Shown here: in pieces, positions 55,661 to 63,955 of the stretch
How the letters are laid out: each line of letters begins with the position of its first letter
Numbering within the stretch: the first letter of the stretch is position 1
Source of the DNA: Myxococcales bacterium
Lineage (GTDB): Bacteria > Myxococcota_A > Polyangia > Nannocystales > Nannocystaceae
Direction: 5' to 3'
NCBI GenBank assembly: GCA_020633335.1
Contig: JACKDU010000008.1
Coordinates: 310,001-374,000, forward strand
DNA: 64,000 nucleotides
Program-made: the position numbers and the translations under genes
The notes under the pieces: model-generated
Database searches by the model: none
What the model saw: only the letters and a program-made list of their open reading frames with translations
Told to the model about the DNA's origin: nothing

Positions 55661-55666
55661 ACGGTA
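55661..55666 (-). promoter_or_regulatory. Candidate -10 hexamer TACCGT, leaderless promoter
   Basis: On the minus strand it ends 8 bases before the GTG at 55652; it suggests the cyclase has its own promoter after the GAK operon. Confidence 0.45.
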
Positions 55667-55754
55667 TCGCCGACCGGAGCCGCCTGCAACGCGCGCCCGC
55701 GCCCACGGGGGGGATCCCCCCCACGCGCCAGACCCGCAGGGCGCCGCGGGCTCG

Positions 55755-56957
55755 CTAGACCAGCGAGAGGAGGGCCGCGACCAGCCGCTCCTCGTCGATC
55801 AAGGGGGCCGATCGCGGGGTGACCAGCTCGAGATCGACGACGTCGATCCCGAGGTCGGTGATCGCCGCGAGGTCGTCGAGCCCGGAGTAGCGCCCGCGGC
55901 TCGAGTCGACGAGGACGCAGTCGAGGAAGCGCCGCGCCGGGAGCTCGCCCGCGTCCGCCCGCAGCTTGCGGAGGAGCGCGTCGACCTGGGCCCGCACCGA
56001 CATCCCGAAGGTCTCGGGGTCGTCGCCGAGGTTCGGGACATAGACCTTGGGACAGCCGTTGGCGGCGATCGCCTCGCCGACGCCGCCGGGGATCAGGGTC
56101 GCCAGCACCGAGGTCCAGAACGAGCCGATCGGGTAGCAGATCAGCTCGGCGGCCTCGATGAGGCCGCGGGTCTGGAGGTCGATCGCCGCGCTCGCGCGCT
56201 CGACCCGATCGAGGCGGCGGCTCAGGGTGAGATCGACGATCCGCGAGCGGAGCGGCGGGAGCTCCTTGCCGGTGATCCGGTGCTGGCCGATCACCGCCTC
56301 GCCGCTCTGGAGCTCGGCGACCAGGTGGAGGTCGTCGGTGACCACCGCCCGCACGTTCCCGCGCACCTCGACCAGCTTCGAGAAGAGGAAGAGCACCGGC
56401 TCGATCCGCTGGCCGTGGTTGAGGTAGCCGCCGGCGAGGATCAGGTTGCCGATGCTCGCGCCCCGGAGGTCGAAGTCGGCCGGCATCGCCGCCCGGAAGA
56501 AGCCGATGTAGTTCTGGATGATCTCGCCGAGCGGCACCGGGACCCGGGCGATGAGCGGATCCTCCCCGGCGCAGATCTCCTCCAGGCGCGCCCGCAGGCT
56601 CGCCGGATCGGCGCCCTCACCCGCGCTCGGGAGGCGGTGGGAGAAGAGCTCGTAGACCGCCGGGTTGCCCTGCACCGACTCGTCGGCGAGGGCGATCATG
56701 CGGTTGCGGAGGTCGCCGACCGAGAGCATGCCGAAGGCCTCGCGGAGCTTGGCCGACGAGCCGCCGGAGTCGAAGGGCGTGATCAGGTGGGTCGAGTTGT
56801 GGGTGAAGCGCTTGAGGCGGCGGCTCACCCGGCGGAGTGCCGAGCCGCCGCTGAAGAAGAGGATGTTGGGGCCGAGCTCCGGGACCCGCTCGTAGCGGGC
56901 GATCCGCAGGGGGTCGGGGAGCGTCGCGCTCCGGGTGAGGCGCAGGGTCGCGCTCAC
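55755..56957 (-). CDS. GAK system CofD-like protein
   Basis: 400 residues, related to CofD/YvcK-type phospho-transferases. NILFFSGGSALRRVSRRLKR, THNSTHLITPFDSGGSSAKL, LRNRMIALADESVQGNPAVY and GASIGNLILAGGYLN are characteristic, and PKVYVPNLGDDPETFGMSVR and LDCVLVDSSRGRYSG close the fold. CofD moves a lactyl-phospho group onto deazaflavin in F420 synthesis; this branch is linked instead to an ATP-grasp and an HprK-like kinase in the GAK system, whose product is unknown. The GTG start overlaps the HprK stop (GTGA). Confidence 0.9.
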   Translation of the reverse strand: MSATLRLTRSATLPDPLRIARYERVPELGPNILFFSGGSALRRVSRRLKRFTHNSTHLITPFDSGGSSAKLREAFGMLSVGDLRNRMIALADESVQGNPAVYELFSHRLPSAGEGADPASLRARLEEICAGEDPLIARVPVPLGEIIQNYIGFFRAAMPADFDLRGASIGNLILAGGYLNHGQRIEPVLFLFSKLVEVRGNVRAVVTDDLHLVAELQSGEAVIGQHRITGKELPPLRSRIVDLTLSRRLDRVERASAAIDLQTRGLIEAAELICYPIGSFWTSVLATLIPGGVGEAIAANGCPKVYVPNLGDDPETFGMSVRAQVDALLRKLRADAGELPARRFLDCVLVDSSRGRYSGLDDLAAITDLGIDVVDLELVTPRSAPLIDEERLVAALLSLV

Positions 56958-58084
56958 CGAGCGCCCCCGCCGAGGCGGGCGACGCCCCAGGCGACCGCCG
57001 CCGGGAAGTCGACGCCGCCGCGGGCCTCGACGACCTCGAGCCCCGCGAGCACCTCGAGGTAGCGCTCGGGGATCGGGTCGGCGGGCGGCGCCCCCGCGAG
57101 CTCCTCGTAGAAGAGGCCGGCGGTCTTCATCACCACGCCGAGGAGCTCGGGGCGCTCGCGGAGGTCGACCGGCGCGATCTCGCACGCGCCCGCGCCCCAG
57201 CGCCAGTTGAGGATCATCAGGGCGTCGGCGCGGCCCTCGAGGCGGAAGCGTCCGGGGCCGTAGGCCCGGTCGACGTCGACGTCGTACTTCTCCTCGACCT
57301 CCCAGAGCGCCTCGGTCGTCATCGCCTCGTAGACCGCGCGGCGGGCCGGCGGCACCAGCTCGCGGAGGCGGGGGATCGAGAGGGCGGTGCCCGGGTTGAT
57401 CCGCGGGAGCTTGGGGACGCCGCAAATTGGCAGCGAGCCCGGCAGCGAGCCCGGCGACGAGTTTGGCGCGGGATCGCGGCGGATCAGCAGGCGATCGTTG
57501 GAGATGTAGTCGAGGCCGGCCTCGAGGAGGTGGAGCGCCAGCGTCGACTTGCCCATCCCCGAGAAGCCGGCGAGGACCAGCGAGCGCTCGCCGCGGGCGA
57601 CCGCGGCCGCGTGGCAGAGGAGCCAGCCCTCGCGCATCCGGGCCTCGATGAAGCGGTTGTTGACGAAGTTGACGATCTGATTCTGCCAGCGGCGGCAGGC
57701 GCCGATCGCCAGGTGGACGTCGCCGCCGATCAGGAAGACGACGCCGGTCTTGAGCTTGCGGATGATCCGGCCGTCCGCGAGGTCGGCGAAGGCCTCCTTG
57801 ACCGACTTCTTGCCGGGCTCGGGGAGGCGCACCTGCATCTCGAGGCCGGCGAGGTCGGGGGCCGGGGCGTCGAGGGCGATGATCTCGATCCCGCCGTCGC
57901 GCGCGTCCACCCCCTCATCCACGAAGGGCGCGAAGTAGCCGCGGAGGTCGCCGAGGAGCCCCTCGTCGTTCGAGCGGACGACCACCCGGACGTCGCCGAG
58001 GCGGAGGCCGAGGCGACCCACCGGCGGGTGATGACGGACCAGCTCGGCCGCGAGCGCGCGGACCCCGATCGTCTGCGTCTCCAT
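56954..58084 (-). CDS. HprK-related kinase B (GAK system)
   Basis: 376 residues. The P-loop VLAGFSGMGKSTLALHLLEA with the following ISNDRLLIRR is like that of HPr kinase. A preceding part (LGLRLGDVRVVVRSNDEGLL, KLKTGVVFLIGGDVHLAIGA, NQIVNFVNNRFIEARMREGW) is specific to the HprK-related B group. A Pro/Ser insertion (PNSSPGSLPGSLPI) lies just after the Walker region. It probably phosphorylates a protein or small molecule. It is third from last in the GAK operon, starts 2 bases after the ATP-grasp stop and overlaps the CofD-like gene. Confidence 0.9.
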   Translation of the reverse strand: METQTIGVRALAAELVRHHPPVGRLGLRLGDVRVVVRSNDEGLLGDLRGYFAPFVDEGVDARDGGIEIIALDAPAPDLAGLEMQVRLPEPGKKSVKEAFADLADGRIIRKLKTGVVFLIGGDVHLAIGACRRWQNQIVNFVNNRFIEARMREGWLLCHAAAVARGERSLVLAGFSGMGKSTLALHLLEAGLDYISNDRLLIRRDPAPNSSPGSLPGSLPICGVPKLPRINPGTALSIPRLRELVPPARRAVYEAMTTEALWEVEEKYDVDVDRAYGPGRFRLEGRADALMILNWRWGAGACEIAPVDLRERPELLGVVMKTAGLFYEELAGAPPADPIPERYLEVLAGLEVVEARGGVDFPAAVAWGVARLGGGAR

Positions 58085-58086
58085 GG

Positions 58087-58965
58087 CTAGACCCGCTCCA
58101 GGACGTAGCTCGCGTAGAGGTCGGCGGCGACGATCCGGTGGGCGTCGAGGAGCCCGCGAAAGCCCCCGAAGGCCGAGACCTCGAAGACCTGCGGGCCCGC
58201 CGGGGTCTCGACCACGTCGACGCAGGTGAAGTCGAGGCCGAAGGGCCGCTGGGCGACCCGCGCGAGCTCGATGATCGCGTCGCTCGGGGTGTAGGGCTGG
58301 TAGCGGCCGCCGTCGTGGATCGTCGTGTTCCACGAGGTGCCGGCGCCGACCCGGGCGTAGGTGGCGACGTACTCGCCGCCGAGGAAGACCACCCCGAGGT
58401 CGCGGCCGAGGTCGGGGATCTTCTGCTGGAGGTAGATCACCGGGTTGCCGGCGGCCTGGAAGGCGGCGAGCTCGTCGGCCGCGCCCGGCCCGTCCTCGAT
58501 CACCACCATCCCCCGCGCCTTGGTCGAGAAGAGCGGCTTGCAGACCGCGGCGCCGTAGCGGGCGACCGCCTCGCGCGCGCCCTCGAGGTCGGCCGTGATC
58601 GTCGTCGGCGGCATCGCCACGCCGGCGATCCGCAGGCTCACCGTGCAGGCGAGGCGGTCGAGGACCCGGATCACCCGCTCGGGATCCGAGAAGACCTTGA
58701 CCCCGCGGGCCTGGGCGAAGCGGAGGAGCTCGAGGCGATCGAGGATGTCCGGCGCGTACTCCGGCGAGATCTTCTTGATGATGATCGCGTCGACCTGGCA
58801 GAGGTCGACGTCGCCGTGGCGGACCTCGCCGCGGCTGAGATCGGCGACCACCCTGGCCATGTCGACGACGCAGCGAAACCCGGTGCGCTCGGCGATCGCG
58901 TCGGCGAGGCGCTCGGTCGACCAGGCGCCGGGGGTGCCGACGACGGCGATACGTTTGGCGTCCAT
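58087..58965 (-). CDS. GAK system ATP-grasp enzyme
   Basis: 292 residues, RimK-like ATP-grasp. The N-terminal part has IAVVGTPGAWSTERLADAIA and VFSDPERVIRVLDRLACTVS; the ATP site has VCKPLFSTKARGMVVIED (Lys), YLQQKIPDLGRDLGVVFLGG and FGLDFTCVDVVETPAGPQVF with metal Asp/Glu, and the end FEVSAFGGFRGLLDAHRI. Such enzymes join an acid and an amine with ATP. The substrate in the GAK system is unknown. It lies 4 bases after the PhoU-APH stop. Confidence 0.9.
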   Translation of the reverse strand: MDAKRIAVVGTPGAWSTERLADAIAERTGFRCVVDMARVVADLSRGEVRHGDVDLCQVDAIIIKKISPEYAPDILDRLELLRFAQARGVKVFSDPERVIRVLDRLACTVSLRIAGVAMPPTTITADLEGAREAVARYGAAVCKPLFSTKARGMVVIEDGPGAADELAAFQAAGNPVIYLQQKIPDLGRDLGVVFLGGEYVATYARVGAGTSWNTTIHDGGRYQPYTPSDAIIELARVAQRPFGLDFTCVDVVETPAGPQVFEVSAFGGFRGLLDAHRIVAADLYASYVLERV

Positions 58966-58969
58966 GCGC

Positions 58970-60607
58970 TCAGTACCTTAACACATTCGCCGGGAGGACG
59001 AAGGTGCTCCACTCGCCGCCCTCGTGAGCAAGCAAGCGCTCGAGGAGGTAGCGGGCCCGGAGGTACATCGACTGCGCAAATTCCTCGTCGAGGACGAAGC
59101 GGGTCGAGGTCGTGAAGGAGCGGACCATCCCGAGGGTGAGGCGGGCCTCAAAGGTGGTGTCGCCGACCTCGCGGGCGAAGCCCTGGACCGAGCGGTAGAC
59201 CGCGAGGATCACCCGATGGAGGCGCCGCCGCATCTTCGCGTCGAAGACCGGCAGGCGGAAATTCGAGACCATGAAGACCGACACGTCCTGGACGTAGTCG
59301 AAGCGCCGCGAGCGGTGGAGATCGATGAAGTGGAGGCGGCCGGCCTCGGCGTCGAAGATGATGTTGTCGACGTTGAAGTCGCCGTGGATGAAGACCGAGA
59401 AGGGCGCCGGCAGCTCGGCCTCGATCGCCTCGGCCCGCCGCAGGAGGTCGGCGAAGGCCGGCACCTTGAGGGCGCCGATCTGCTCCTGGTCGTCACCGAA
59501 GTCGGGGTGGACCTTCTTGACGTCGCCGAGGCGCTTGCGGATCTGCTTGAGGAAGCCGGGCTGGACCGGCTCGTCGATCCGGGTCGCGTCCCAGATCGAG
59601 CGCAGCGTCGCCCCCAGGGCCGAGAGGGCGGCGCTCAGCTCGGCCGCCGAGCCCTCGAGGAGGATCTGCTGGAAGGTCTGGCCGCGGAGGTACTCGAGGA
59701 GGATCGACGCGTGGTGGTCGCCCTCCTGCCAGCCCAGCACCTTGGGGACCAGGTCGGGGAAGCGCCCCTGCCAGAACTCGATCCCCGCCTTCTCCTCGAG
59801 GAGCTTGTCGAGGTTGCCCTCCTTGAAGAGGACGAGGTTGCCCTCGCCGCCCTCGCGCTGGTCGCGGACCTTGCCGATCCGACAGCCCGAGCGGGTCTCG
59901 GCGATCGACTCGAGGGAGAGCCCCTTGCCCTCGCTGGCGCCGACGTCGAGGGTCTCCTCGAGCGCCCAGTACTGGTGGATCTTGAGGCGCTCGTGGAGCG
60001 CGAGCGAGAGGATCGCCTCGCCGATGTTGAGGAGCGAGTCGCCCATCCGCTCGAGGTAGCGGGCGATGAAGAGGGTGGTGACCAGATCCTCGACCTGCTC
60101 GCCGCCGGCGCGGAGCTCGGTCATCACGTTGCGGAAGCGGCCCTCGTACATCTCGTCGAGGTTGAACTCCGAGCGGCAGATCTGGAGGGCCTCGGCGACG
60201 TCGGCCGAGAAGAGCGCCTCGGGGACCCGCGCGAGGGCGCCCAGGACCTCGTCGAAGCAGGGCCGAAACTCGTATTGCTGGAGGATCGAGGTGTCCTTGA
60301 TGTACTTGTACTGGCGGAGGATGTTGACCGCGAAGTCGGCGATCCGCTCGAGGTTGTTGGTCGCGATGTCGACCGCGCGCGCGAGCTCGACGGTCCGCTG
60401 ATCGCCCTTGCTCGCCCCCTGGATCACCGCCAGGCACTTCGAGTCGATGAAGCCCCGGAGGTTGTCGATGTAGTCGTCCTTGAGGTAGACGGAGTCGATC
60501 AGCTCGGTCGCGCCCGAGGCGATGACCTCGACCGTCGACTCGATCTGCTTGGTGACCTCAAGGACCAGGAAGCGGAAGTTCTCCTGGATCGCCCGCATGG
60601 GCTCCAT
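58970..60607 (-). CDS. PhoU-domain and APH-type kinase fusion (GAK operon)
   Basis: 545 residues in two parts. Residues 1-225 are PhoU-like helical bundles: YIDNLRGFIDSKCLAVIQGA, AVDIATNNLERIADFAVNIL and TTLFIARYLERMGDSLLNIG, with the E/D-rich metal motifs of PhoU. Residues about 250-545 are an aminoglycoside-phosphotransferase/choline-kinase fold: HGDFNVDNIIFDAEAG is the catalytic Brenner motif and LHFIDLHRSRRFDYVQDVSV the metal-binding Asp. This fusion in a GAK operon suggests a phospho-transfer step, but the acceptor is not known. It overlaps nothing but is spaced 2 bases from the next gene. Confidence 0.88.
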   Translation of the reverse strand: MEPMRAIQENFRFLVLEVTKQIESTVEVIASGATELIDSVYLKDDYIDNLRGFIDSKCLAVIQGASKGDQRTVELARAVDIATNNLERIADFAVNILRQYKYIKDTSILQQYEFRPCFDEVLGALARVPEALFSADVAEALQICRSEFNLDEMYEGRFRNVMTELRAGGEQVEDLVTTLFIARYLERMGDSLLNIGEAILSLALHERLKIHQYWALEETLDVGASEGKGLSLESIAETRSGCRIGKVRDQREGGEGNLVLFKEGNLDKLLEEKAGIEFWQGRFPDLVPKVLGWQEGDHHASILLEYLRGQTFQQILLEGSAAELSAALSALGATLRSIWDATRIDEPVQPGFLKQIRKRLGDVKKVHPDFGDDQEQIGALKVPAFADLLRRAEAIEAELPAPFSVFIHGDFNVDNIIFDAEAGRLHFIDLHRSRRFDYVQDVSVFMVSNFRLPVFDAKMRRRLHRVILAVYRSVQGFAREVGDTTFEARLTLGMVRSFTTSTRFVLDEEFAQSMYLRARYLLERLLAHEGGEWSTFVLPANVLRY

Positions 60608-60609
60608 GC

Positions 60610-60912
60610 CTAGCGCCGCCTCCCCTCACCCTCGCCCGAGCTCGAGATCACCAGCGAGCCGACGCTGGGATCCCGATCCTCCTCGTCCTCCTGCCAGTTG
60701 AGGCGGAGCGAGACCTTGACCGCGCCCCGCTTGCGGGTCGCCTTGACGTCGAACTTGAGGAGGCCCCGGGGCTCGAGGTCGATCGCCTGGCCGTTGTGAC
60801 CGAAGGTCAGGTTGCCGTTGGCGAAGGCCTCCGCGAGCGCCGTCAGGTACTTGGCGATCGAGTGGCGGTCCTCGAGGGATTCGTGGCGAAATTCGTCTGC
60901 GTCGCTGGCCAT
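60610..60912 (-). CDS. Amphi-Trp domain protein 2 (GAK operon)
   Basis: 100 residues. Opening HESLEDRHSIAKYLTALAEA, FANGNLTFGHNGQAIDLEPR then GLLKFDVKATRKRGAVKVSL with RLNWQEDEED, the short amphipathic pattern with a Trp at the end of a strand that names the amphi-Trp domain. The tail is Ser/Gly/Arg-rich. The role is unknown; the family is regularly found beside GAK genes. GGAG is seven bases before the ATG. Confidence 0.82.
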   Translation of the reverse strand: MASDADEFRHESLEDRHSIAKYLTALAEAFANGNLTFGHNGQAIDLEPRGLLKFDVKATRKRGAVKVSLRLNWQEDEEDRDPSVGSLVISSSGEGEGRRR

Positions 60913-60930
60913 GGTGGCTCTCCGGGCCGC

Positions 60931-61392
60931 TCAGGATACTACGTCGGCGCCCTCGGGCCCGTCGGCCTCGGGGGCCGCCTCCGCGCCGGCGGGCGCGTCC
61001 GCGTCCGCCGCGGCGGCGGCGTCGGCCTCCGCGTCCCCCGCAGCCGCCTCGCCCTCGCCCGCGTCCTCGCCCGCCTCGTCCGCATCCGCGTCGGCCTCGC
61101 CCGCCTCCGCAGCGGCGCCGACGATCCCGGCGGGCTCGATCCGGAGGTCGTTCTCCTCGTCCGCCCCCTCGTAGTCCCGCCAGGTCAGCTCGAGCTCGAG
61201 CTTGCTCTTCCCCGGCTTGTGGCTGACCTCGAACTCGAGGCCGAGGACCTCGCGGGGGGCGATCACCACCTCGCGCCCGTCGGCGGCGATCCGCACCGGA
61301 CCCGAGCGGAGGGCCCGGGTCAGCGCCTCGAGGGTGGCGATCGCCTGATCGCGGGTGAGGGCGGCGGAGAAGCGGACTTCCTTCTTGGACAT
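60931..61392 (-). CDS. Amphi-Trp domain protein 1 with acidic tail (GAK operon)
   Basis: 153 residues. The first 75 are an amphi-Trp domain (VRFSAALTRDQAIATLEALT, GREVVIAPREVLGLEFEVSH, SKLELELTWRDYEGADEEND). The tail, about 75 residues, is Ala/Glu/Asp/Gly-rich and probably unfolded (AAEAGEADADADEAGEDAGE). It is the first gene of the GAK operon, 18 bases before its shorter sister. Function unknown. Confidence 0.85.
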   Translation of the reverse strand: MSKKEVRFSAALTRDQAIATLEALTRALRSGPVRIAADGREVVIAPREVLGLEFEVSHKPGKSKLELELTWRDYEGADEENDLRIEPAGIVGAAAEAGEADADADEAGEDAGEGEAAAGDAEADAAAAADADAPAGAEAAPEADGPEGADVVS

Positions 61393-61514
61393 GGCGGCTC
61401 GCGGGCTGGGGTGCAGATCCCGCAGGCGGCGGGCTCGCGGGTCGACTAGGCTAGCGCAAGGGTCCCGGGGCCGACAAGGCGCGGGCCCTCGCGCGATCGC
61501 GCAATCCGCCAATA

Positions 61515-61533
61515 AACACCGTTCTTCGGTGTT
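61515..61533. promoter_or_regulatory. Inverted repeat upstream of GAK operon, candidate operator
   Basis: AACACCG-TTCTT-CGGTGTT, a perfect 7-bp dyad in the 237-base gap between the GAK operon and the divergent 61630 gene. It lies next to an AT-richer patch (AATAAA) on the minus-strand side. Operator or hairpin cannot be told apart by eye. The rest of the gap holds no gene that I can support. Confidence 0.4.
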
Positions 61534-61629
61534 CGCCGTCGCCGCCGGCGGCCCCCTCGCGCGGCCGATCGCGGCCGCCGCCAGCGATCCTGCGCCCCGC
61601 AGCAGATCGGATGTGCCAAGCTAGCGGCC

Positions 61630-63519
61630 ATGGCCGGCTCCGCCAACCGCTCGCACTCCGACATCGAGGTCCTCCAGAGCAACTCCCGCGGCAAGCTCAT
61701 CGTCCTCGGGGCGATCGTCGCGGTCGCCGGCGCGGCCTACTGGATGAGCCGCGGCGGGCCGATCGGCCAGCCCGAGGAGGCCTCGTCGATCATGATCGTC
61801 ACCCAGGGCTCCTACCACTTCCGCCACGAGATGGAGGAGTACGGCTTCAAGGTGCTCGAGCAGCGGGCCGACGCCTTCGTCGCCAAGGCCCACGAGGTGA
61901 TGCCCGAGCTCGCCAAGGACGAGGTCGACGGGGTCGCGGCGATCATGAAGCTCGCCGACTACGGCGGCTACGGCTACGTCGCCTTCGAGAACCCGGCGAC
62001 GGTCGACTTCTCGGGGATCGAGGTCGAGGGCGGGATCCCGACCTTTGAGCCCCACCAGCGCTTCGCCGTGATCTCGGCCGGCGACCTCGCCTTCCCCCAC
62101 CACATCAGCGTCACCGCCGAGCGCTCCGAGCTGGTCCCCGGGATCGACCTCGACCTCCTCACCGCCCTCTTCGCCCAGAAGGAGCTCAAGGCCGCCCTCA
62201 CCGAGGACCCGAAGAGCGGGCCGTCGACGATCGTCCTCCGCAACACCCTCGAGTCGGCGATCGAGCGGGTCGAGGCGATCGAGGAGGCCGAGCGCACGGT
62301 CGCCAAGATCCTCGAGTCGTCGCGCAAGCTCCTCGAGGACGAGGAGCGCGGCGAGCCGAAGCCGACCCTCCTCGGCGGCCTCAGCGAGAGCGTGATGCCC
62401 TTCGCGCTCGCCGACGGCGGGGTCCTCCTCGCCAGCCGCGCGGCCAACTTCACCTCGCGCAACGGCCTCAGCGCCGACCTCGACCTCGAGGGGACCTGGC
62501 GCTTCACCTACCAGCCCGCCGGCGGCGGCGAGCGTCAGGCCTGCGCCGGGATCTTCGGCGGCGAGCACGACCCCCACGGCCTCCGGGTCCGCTTCCGCGA
62601 GGCCCCCAGCGGCGACGCGCTGCTGATCCAGACCGGCGTCGGCGCGGCCGAGCTCTTCACCCTCGACGCCGGCGCCGGCCCCTGCGCCTTCACGGACCGC
62701 GGGGCGATCCCGCCGCTGGCCCGCCGCGGCGACGACCCCGGGACCCCGCACCGGAGCGGCTGGGTCGCCCGCGCCCGCCACGAGGGCGTCGATCAGGTCG
62801 ACGCGGTCGTCGAGCTCGTCCAGCCCGGCGACGAGCCGCCCCTCGACCTCCTCCGCTCGACCCGCCTCGGCCTCGGCGATCCGGTCTGGCTCGACGCCGA
62901 CCACCTGGCGATCGTCGTCTCCTACCGCCAGGCGGTCGCCGGCCAGAGCCTCCTCCTCCTCAGCCGCAGTCACCCCGGGGTCGCCCTCGAGATCGGCCCC
63001 GACGCGATCGCCGGCTCCTACAACGTCCTCGCGGTCGCCGCGGTCCCGGGCTCCGAGGCCGCGCCCAGGCTGGTGGTCTCGACCGCCGGCCCCCACTCGC
63101 CGCGCCTCTTCCGGGTCGACCTCCCGGCCGCCCTCCCGGCCCTCTTCGACGAGCTCCTCGCGGACGCCCCGCCGCCGCCCGAGAGCGGCGACGTCCAGAT
63201 CCTGACGGTGAACCCCGAGCGCCTGACCACCACGCCGCTGACCGAGGAGGGCTCGGTCGCCGACCCGGTGGTCTCGGCCGACGGCCGCTGGGTCGCCTTC
63301 GTGGTCTCCAACCTCGAGAGCGAGCGCGACAACGACTACGAGGTCGGCGTCGCCCCGCTCAGCGGCGAGGGCGGCCAGCGCCTCCTCACCCGCAACGGCC
63401 TCGACGACCACGCGCCGGTCTTCAGCGGCGACTCGAAGCGGGTGATCTTCAAGACGAAGTACCCGATCGAGCGCACCACGTGGACCCTGACCACCGGCCG
63501 CGCGCTGCCGGTCGAGTAG
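61630..63519 (+). CDS. Membrane-anchored protein with PD40/WD40-like C-terminal repeats
   Basis: 629 residues. One membrane helix near the N-terminus (KLIVLGAIVAVAGAAYWMSR, about 22-41) anchors a large periplasmic part. A coiled segment (ESAIERVEAIEEAERTVAKI) is followed by beta-rich stretches. The last third reads like a beta-propeller: GDPVWLDADHLAIVVSYRQA, SVADPVVSADGRWVAFVVSN, DDHAPVFSGDSKRVIFKTKY, the PD40 pattern seen in TolB-like proteins. No enzyme motif. It diverges from the GAK operon. Confidence 0.78.
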   Translation: MAGSANRSHSDIEVLQSNSRGKLIVLGAIVAVAGAAYWMSRGGPIGQPEEASSIMIVTQGSYHFRHEMEEYGFKVLEQRADAFVAKAHEVMPELAKDEVDGVAAIMKLADYGGYGYVAFENPATVDFSGIEVEGGIPTFEPHQRFAVISAGDLAFPHHISVTAERSELVPGIDLDLLTALFAQKELKAALTEDPKSGPSTIVLRNTLESAIERVEAIEEAERTVAKILESSRKLLEDEERGEPKPTLLGGLSESVMPFALADGGVLLASRAANFTSRNGLSADLDLEGTWRFTYQPAGGGERQACAGIFGGEHDPHGLRVRFREAPSGDALLIQTGVGAAELFTLDAGAGPCAFTDRGAIPPLARRGDDPGTPHRSGWVARARHEGVDQVDAVVELVQPGDEPPLDLLRSTRLGLGDPVWLDADHLAIVVSYRQAVAGQSLLLLSRSHPGVALEIGPDAIAGSYNVLAVAAVPGSEAAPRLVVSTAGPHSPRLFRVDLPAALPALFDELLADAPPPPESGDVQILTVNPERLTTTPLTEEGSVADPVVSADGRWVAFVVSNLESERDNDYEVGVAPLSGEGGQRLLTRNGLDDHAPVFSGDSKRVIFKTKYPIERTTWTLTTGRALPVE

Positions 63520-63532
63520 GCGCCGCCGACGA

Positions 63533-63955
63533 TCAGTGGGCCGCGAGCGCGGCCTCGACGTCCATCCACATCACCTCCCAGACGTGGCCGTCGGGGTCGG
63601 CGAAGGCGCGGCTGTACATGAAGCCGTGGTCCTGGCGGACCCCGGCCGGGCTCCCGCCGATCGCCAGCGCCTGATCGACGAGGGCGTCGACCGCCGCCCG
63701 GTTCGCCTGCGAGATGCAGTAGAGCCCGCCGACGCTCGCCCGCGGATCGGGGCGGGGGCGGTCCGTGAAGGTGTCGAAGAAGGCCTGGGTCAGCCACATC
63801 ACCCAGGCCTTGTCGCTGAGGGCCATGCAGATCGCGCGCTCGTCGGAGAAGCGCTCGTCGAAGGCGAAGCCGAGCTCGGTGAAGAAGGCCCGGGTCCGCT
63901 GGAGGTCGACGACCGGGAGGTTGAGGAAGAAGAGGACGTCTTGGGGTGCGCTCAT
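63533..63955 (-). CDS. VOC/glyoxalase family protein
   Basis: 140 residues, one VOC domain: DVLFFLNLPVVDLQRTRAFF, FAFDERFSDERAICMALSDK, GGLYCISQANRAAVDALVDQ and DPDGHVWEVMWMDVEAA. This layout is close to the group of short glyoxalase/bleomycin-resistance-like proteins of unknown role. The start at 63955 is the ATG with the complete domain; a longer start at 63988 is possible. It is close to the PD40 gene stop (13 bases), and the two converge. Confidence 0.85.
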   Translation of the reverse strand: MSAPQDVLFFLNLPVVDLQRTRAFFTELGFAFDERFSDERAICMALSDKAWVMWLTQAFFDTFTDRPRPDPRASVGGLYCISQANRAAVDALVDQALAIGGSPAGVRQDHGFMYSRAFADPDGHVWEVMWMDVEAALAAH

